From Myceligenerans crystallogenes (lineage in GTDB: Bacteria; Actinomycetota; Actinomycetes; Actinomycetales; Cellulomonadaceae): a stretch of 64,000 bases of DNA. Below, one piece after another: positions 60,250-64,000 of this stretch (position 1 is the stretch's first letter; each line of letters begins with the position of its first letter). The stretch covers positions 682,001 through 746,000 of the forward strand of contig NZ_BAAANL010000001.1 in assembly GCF_039529775.1 (NCBI RefSeq). The letters are read 5' to 3'. Under the pieces are notes generated by a model that worked only from the letters and a program-made list of their open reading frames with translations, was not told where the DNA came from and made no database searches. Position numbers and translations under genes: made by a program.

Positions 60250-60279
60250 ACGCTAGCGGGGGCGCGGGCGGGGTGTCCA
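60250..60279 (-). promoter_or_regulatory. Promoter of the Trp leader
   Basis: On the minus strand TGGACA (60279-60274), 18-base spacer, TAGCGT (60255-60250). The start site expected 7 bases on is the A of the leader peptide ATG at 60242, giving a leaderless mRNA. Confidence 0.6.
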
Positions 60280-60503
60280 CTCCTGGGGCGGGAGAACCGG
60301 GGGGCCGGGCCTCCGGAAAGTGGCGCGGGCGAAGGGTTGACGGGAACGGGCGGGCGCCCGGGCGGGGCCCTGCGGTCCGGGCTCCCGCTGGTGAGGGTGG
60401 CGTGGCCGGCCTAGCCGGGTCGCGCCGGGGAGGGAGACCGGCCTGGCCGGGTCGCGCCGGCGAGGGTGGCCGGTCCGGCCGCGCGGGTCATCGCTCGGGC
60501 GGG

Positions 60504-60947
60504 TCACCGGCCGCGGCGTGGCCTGGCGTCGTCGGGGGTGAGGGGGCGGACGCCGTCCGCCGTGGCGAGGAAGAACCCGGCGACCTCGATGCCCGACTCG
60601 GCGGCCGCGGCGTGCAGGGCGGCGCGCCAGACGCGGTCGGAGTCCTGGACGGCCTCGGCGCCCGGACGTTCCAGCATGAGCACGATGCTCGCGGGCGGGG
60701 CCGGGGCCGGGGGCGCGGCGTCCGCCCAGATCCTGCCGAGCTGGGCGACGAACGGCACACCGGGCTCGGCGGGCAGCTCCTCGAACTGCGCGATGACGGG
60801 AAGCAGCCGGCGTCGCGGGCCGAGCAGGGCGAACCAGAGGGACCGCATCCGCGGGCGGACGCCGTGGTGCAGGAACTCGGCGAGGGCGAGCAGCGACTCG
60901 TCGTCGGGAAGGAGGTCTCCGGGCTGGATGGGAGTGAAAGTAGTCAT
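60504..60947 (-). CDS. Conserved-looking hypothetical cytoplasmic protein
   Basis: 147 residues from ATG 60947; an ATG 9 bp upstream (MDDMTTF) is an alternative. No signal peptide or membrane helix. The N-terminal half (LLPDDESLLALAEFLHHGVRPRMRSLWFALLGPRRRL) is helical, followed by alternating hydrophobic strands and a C-terminal GFFLATADGVRPL. I do not recognise a family. It is divergent from the kinase fusion, with a DnaA-box-like TTATCCACA in the gap. Confidence 0.6.
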   Translation of the reverse strand: MTTFTPIQPGDLLPDDESLLALAEFLHHGVRPRMRSLWFALLGPRRRLLPVIAQFEELPAEPGVPFVAQLGRIWADAAPPAPAPPASIVLMLERPGAEAVQDSDRVWRAALHAAAAESGIEVAGFFLATADGVRPLTPDDARPRRGR

Positions 60948-60987
60948 GTCATCCATTGTCCAACTGGATCCTGCCGCCGGATGGTGG

Positions 60988-60996
60988 TTATCCACA
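60988..60996 (+). promoter_or_regulatory. Perfect DnaA box
   Basis: TTATCCACA, the exact DnaA consensus, in the 124-bp gap between divergent genes. A/T-rich 9-mers are rare in this sequence. A single box cannot be an origin; it could let DnaA affect either promoter, or be chance. Confidence 0.45.
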
Positions 60997-61071
60997 GACT
61001 CCGAGGCCTGTCCGGATTGCTCTCCGTGTCGCCGACGCCCGGGATGCCGCACTGTGACGTAGCCTCATGGC

Positions 61072-62778
61072 ATGGCGAGAGAGACCCCGTATCAGCCGGG
61101 CCGAGATCTGCTGACCTGCTGGTTCGCTGGTCTTGCCACGCTGGACGTGATCCACCGGGCGACCCGGCCCGAACGGGACCAGAAAGTGACCGCGGCCCGG
61201 CAGGACGTCTCGGCCGGCGGCCCCGCGGCCAACGCGGCGGTGACGGCCGCGGCGATGGGTGTGCGGGCGGTCCTGGTCACCGCTCTCGGGACGAGCGCCG
61301 TGGGGGCTGCCGCGCGCGCCGACCTCGAGCGGCACGGCGTGGAGGTGCACGACGTGGGACGCCGCGACCACAGCCTCGCGGTGTCCGCCGTCCTGGTGGA
61401 CGAGGCCACCGGTGAGCGGTCGGTCGTCTCCGCCGACGGTGCCCTGACGCAGGTCGCGGCGCCCGGCACCGAGGAGCTCGCGGCGCTGCCCGTGCCCGAC
61501 GTCGTCCTGCTCGACGGGCACCACCCGGCGATCGCCCGTGCCGTGCTCGCGTACGCACGCACGCTGCGCGCCAGACCACCCGTCGTGCTCGACGCCGGAC
61601 GCTGGCGGCCGGTCTTCGCGGATCTCCTGCCCGCCGCCGACGTCATCGCCCGCTCCGCCGCCTTTCGGGTACCGGACGGGCGCGAGGGCTGGTACGCCGG
61701 CCTTCCCGGGGCCACCGTCGTGACGCACGGGTCGGGCGCCGTGGAATGGTGGCACCGGGATGCCGCCGGGACCGTGGACGTGCCTGCGGTGACGGCCGTG
61801 GACACCCTCGGTGCCGGTGACGCCTTCCACGGCGCGCTCGCGGTCGCCGTGGCGCGCGGCGCGGAGCTCCCGGCGGCCTGCGCCGAGGCGGTGCGGGTCG
61901 CCTCGTTGCGGGTGCAGCACATCGGCCCGCGGGGCTGGCTGACCGAGCTCGCGCCGCCCGCGGCCGGGGGCGACGAGCCGGTGGCCAGGGCGCTTCCGGC
62001 GACCCGCGCGGCTCGGGCCGTGGCCCCTGGGCCGGCTGCGCCGGACGGGGCCTCGGCGCAGGCCGGAGGTTCCGTCCGGTCCGCGGCGGACGCTTCGTCG
62101 GTCCCGGCGGTCTCCCTCGGATCGGCGCTGCCGGACTCGTCCTCGGCTCGGGCCGTGCCGCCGGAACTCCTGGACCGCGCCCGCGGCCTCGCGGCGGCGG
62201 GCGAGGGGGGACCGGCGATCCTGGGCATCACCGGCCCGCCCGGAGCGGGGAAGTCGACCCTCGCCGCGGGGCTGGCGGCGGCGCTGGGTCCGGACCTCGC
62301 CGTCGTGGTGGGGATGGACGGCTTCCACCTGGCGAACGTGCTGCTGGAGGCCCGCGGGAGCCGTGAGCGCAAGTGCGCGATCGACACGTTCGACGACGCC
62401 GGGTACTGCGATCTGATCCGGCGGATCGCCGAGGCGCGCCCCGGTGATCCGCCGGTGCTCGCCCCGGAGTTCCGCCGTGAGATCGAGGAGCCGGTCGCCC
62501 ATGCGGTCGTCGTGGCGCCGGGCGCGCGCCTGGTCATCACCGAGGGCAACTACCTGCTCGCGGAATCGGGGCAGTGGCCGCGGGCGCGGGCGTACATGAC
62601 CGAGGTCTGGTATGTCGACCTGGACGACGACGTCCGGCTGGAACGTCTCGTCGCCAGGCATCATGCCCACGGGAAGACGCTCGAGGCCGCGCGCGAGTGG
62701 TCGCTCGGATCGGACCAGCGCAACGCCGAGCTCATCGCCGGGACACGCCACCGGGCGGACCGGCACGTGACGCTCTAG
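61072..62778 (+). CDS. Fused PfkB sugar kinase + P-loop (uridine-kinase-like) kinase
   Basis: 568 residues. Residues ~10-300 are a PfkB/ribokinase domain (WFAGLATLDVIHRATRPERD, SAGGPAANAAVTAAAMG, and the catalytic signature VDTLGAGDAFHGALAVAV). A ~65-residue Ala/Ser/Pro linker follows. Residues ~365-568 are a P-loop kinase: Walker A GITGPPGAGKSTLAAGL, substrate loop VVGMDGFHLANVLLEARG, YVDLDDDVRLERLVARHHAHGK. The second half is like the phosphoribulokinase/uridine kinase family with proposed sugar kinase members (FrcK). Two phosphorylation steps in one chain may act on the same sugar. Substrates unknown. Confidence 0.88.
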   Translation: MARETPYQPGRDLLTCWFAGLATLDVIHRATRPERDQKVTAARQDVSAGGPAANAAVTAAAMGVRAVLVTALGTSAVGAAARADLERHGVEVHDVGRRDHSLAVSAVLVDEATGERSVVSADGALTQVAAPGTEELAALPVPDVVLLDGHHPAIARAVLAYARTLRARPPVVLDAGRWRPVFADLLPAADVIARSAAFRVPDGREGWYAGLPGATVVTHGSGAVEWWHRDAAGTVDVPAVTAVDTLGAGDAFHGALAVAVARGAELPAACAEAVRVASLRVQHIGPRGWLTELAPPAAGGDEPVARALPATRAARAVAPGPAAPDGASAQAGGSVRSAADASSVPAVSLGSALPDSSSARAVPPELLDRARGLAAAGEGGPAILGITGPPGAGKSTLAAGLAAALGPDLAVVVGMDGFHLANVLLEARGSRERKCAIDTFDDAGYCDLIRRIAEARPGDPPVLAPEFRREIEEPVAHAVVVAPGARLVITEGNYLLAESGQWPRARAYMTEVWYVDLDDDVRLERLVARHHAHGKTLEAAREWSLGSDQRNAELIAGTRHRADRHVTL

Positions 62779-62842
62779 GAGGCCCGGCACCAGGCCCGCC
62801 GGGGCGGGCACCTGCGCTCGGGGCGGGGGTGCGGTCACGTCG

Positions 62843-63379
62843 TCACCCCAGTTCCAGGCAGGTGACCTTCCAGGTGCCACGCCTCGCCTCGAGGCGCACC
62901 GCGGCCGCACGCACCCGCTCGCCGTCGTGCAGTACGACCGTCGCCTCGGCGGAGAGCGGCCCGAGGCGCATGAGGCGTACCCGGCGGATCCCGACCCGGT
63001 GGGCGGACGGCCGCCGGCCGCCCGGCCGGGCGGCGCTCATCAGACGCTCCCGGGCCACGAGCTGGTCGTACACCTGGGCCGAGGTCCACCGGGCGAGCTG
63101 CGTCGCGGGGCGTTCGCCGCGCAGCACCTCGATCGCGGCTCGCGCGACACGGCACACGAGGGAGGTCGGATCGGGCAGGTCGGGTTCCGGTTCGGGTGCC
63201 GGCCGCTCCTCGATCTGGTGCAGCACCTCCTCGGCGCGCGCCAGGTCCGGGTCGGGCCCGCCGATCTGGACCTTGCGCAGCGTGCGGCGCGGCTCGCGGG
63301 CGACGGGTGCGGCGGGGCGCGGCGGCGCCGGTACGCCGCGGGCGCGGATCGGCTGCGGGGGTTCGGCGATCGTGGTCAC
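62843..63379 (-). CDS. Rv3235 family protein
   Basis: 178 residues. A Pro/Arg-rich N-terminal part precedes a helix (SLVCRVARAAIEVLRGERPATQLARWTSAQVYDQL) and a final beta-rich segment (LGPLSAEATVVLHDGERVRAAAVRLEARRGTWKVTCLELG), the pattern of actinobacterial Rv3235-like proteins. Function unknown in the family; often next to secA and LysM genes as far as I recall. It overlaps the LysM gene upstream by 4 bp (ATGA), so they are translated together. Confidence 0.85.
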   Translation of the reverse strand: MTTIAEPPQPIRARGVPAPPRPAAPVAREPRRTLRKVQIGGPDPDLARAEEVLHQIEERPAPEPEPDLPDPTSLVCRVARAAIEVLRGERPATQLARWTSAQVYDQLVARERLMSAARPGGRRPSAHRVGIRRVRLMRLGPLSAEATVVLHDGERVRAAAVRLEARRGTWKVTCLELG

Positions 63380-64000
63380 GGGCGGGCTCCCTGGAGGCGT
63401 GCGACGGGTGGGTGCAGGACCGTCCCGGGCCGGACGAGGTCAGGATCGGGGCCGATCACGTCGCGGTTGGCGGCGTACCAGGCGGCGGTCTCACGGGCGA
63501 CGCGGGCGGGCCGGGGTGGTCCCGTGCCCGGGCCCTTGGCCCGCGCTGCCAGCTGGGCGGCGGCGATGGACCACAGCGAGTCGCCCTCGGCCACGACCAC
63601 CGTGCCCGCCTCGCTCGGCGGGCGGTCGTCTCCCCAGCCGTTGTCTCCCCGGCCGTCGCCGCGCGCGGGAGGATCCGGTTGGCGCTCGTCCTCCCGGTCT
63701 CGTGCCGGACCGGCCTCACCGGCCTCGTTCTCCGGCGGCCCGCCCGTCGTCGGCAGCCAGCCGAGATCGATGACCTCGACCGCCGCCGGGGCGTCCCGGC
63801 CGTCGGGTCCCGGTGCGGCGAACGCGCCGGGGGCCGCGAAGCCGATGCCCACGCCTGCCGTCACGACCACCCCGGCCAGCCGGCGCACGACCGCCGGGCT
63901 GCAGCGCGTGAGGAACGCCCGGCCGGTGTGCCACTCACGCCCGGCGCTCCGTGCGGCCGCGTAGGCCAGGCCGACGACGGCCCCGACGGCGATCCACGCC
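63376..64000 (-). CDS. Membrane-anchored LysM domain protein, N-terminus beyond the window
   Basis: The frame is open to the last base of the window, so the start is not seen. From the edge inward: a membrane helix (WIAVGAVVGLAYAAARS), a basic loop, a second hydrophobic segment (LAGVVVTAGVGIGFAAPGAFA), an acidic/Pro-rich disordered linker, and a LysM-like domain near the C-terminus (VVVAEGDSLWSIAAAQL ... WYAANRDVIGPDPDLVRPGTVLHPP). LysM binds peptidoglycan, so the protein should hold on to the cell wall. Coupled to the Rv3235 gene by overlap. Confidence 0.85.
   Translation of the reverse strand, partial: AWIAVGAVVGLAYAAARSAGREWHTGRAFLTRCSPAVVRRLAGVVVTAGVGIGFAAPGAFAAPGPDGRDAPAAVEVIDLGWLPTTGGPPENEAGEAGPARDREDERQPDPPARGDGRGDNGWGDDRPPSEAGTVVVAEGDSLWSIAAAQLAARAKGPGTGPPRPARVARETAAWYAANRDVIGPDPDLVRPGTVLHPPVARLQGARP

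Noticed and set aside
60988..60996. Replication origin
   Set aside because: Only one DnaA box and no dnaA, dnaN or AT-rich unwinding region in the window.
58080..61415. 1100-codon plus-strand frame opposite the TrpEG/PhzE-type gene
   Set aside because: Shadow of that gene; it also runs through the Trp leader region and the small hypothetical gene.

Overview
The window is chromosomal DNA of a very GC-rich actinobacterium. GTG/ATG starts, 4-bp ATGA/GTGA overlaps, a TTG start behind a strong Shine-Dalgarno, an actinobacterial-type LexA box, a Tad/Flp pilus locus, an Rv3235-family gene, DUF1918/DUF1876, HelD/HelR and a secreted CE4 deacetylase with a cellulose-binding CBM2 together suggest Micrococcales, probably near Promicromonosporaceae/Cellulomonadaceae. 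That placement is inference; no rRNA is present.

Layout. 0-4 kb: Lon-like PDZ protease (cut by the window start) and a large UPF0182 membrane protein behind a candidate ECF-sigma promoter. 4-10 kb: a nicotianamine-synthase-like gene, an initiator tRNA with promoter and terminator, a CPBP protease, a cupin, a MATE exporter behind a LexA box, an unusual protein mixing sigma-region-4-like and alpha-CTD-like modules, and a small lipoprotein. 10.4-21.8 kb: a long Tad/Flp-type locus (SAF/CpaB, CpaE, TadA, TadB, TadC, small pilin, three TadE/G-like proteins, and a 1216-residue LysM + BTAD protein). 22-27.6 kb: the deacetylase, then an Lrp-type regulator divergent from a three-gene branched-chain 2-oxoacid dehydrogenase operon, with a 17-bp palindrome between them. 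27.6-36.2 kb: hydrolase, DMT-type transporter, GT4 glycosyltransferase, DUF1918/1876 protein, an RHH regulator + DUF4097 pair surrounded by repeated TGACACC half-sites, a DrrAB-like ABC exporter and a serine hydrolase.

36.3-43 kb carries molybdenum cofactor genes (moeA, moaE, moaA) mixed with a glycosyltransferase and a degenerate GGDEF protein. This stretch is rich in tandem repeats: two in-frame arrays inside moeA, a 41-bp minisatellite starting at the moeA stop, and an Ala/Asp-rich expansion inside the glycosyltransferase. 43-45.5 kb: universal stress protein and an eda-kdgK operon for 2-keto-3-deoxygluconate breakdown. 45.9-48 kb is a lower-GC, transposon-scarred patch: one unknown gene, an internally deleted IS5-type element inserted at its stop codon, and an ISAs1-type transposase remnant. 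48-64 kb: LVIVD protein divergent from a DUF305 lipoprotein, an OafA-type acyltransferase with SGNH domain, a HelD/HelR-type helicase, a vWA lipoprotein, a fused chorismate-amination enzyme (TrpEG/PhzE type), a PfkB + P-loop kinase fusion, and an Rv3235/LysM pair cut by the window end.

The most notable regulatory observation is upstream of the TrpEG/PhzE-type gene: a 14-codon open frame with adjacent Trp codons (MTSHLIRTDWWPAS), starting where transcription should begin and followed by two hairpins. This looks like a leaderless tryptophan attenuator. A second is a roughly 54-bp palindromic element present twice (25.1 and 41.6 kb) whose inner stem changes on both sides so that pairing is kept.
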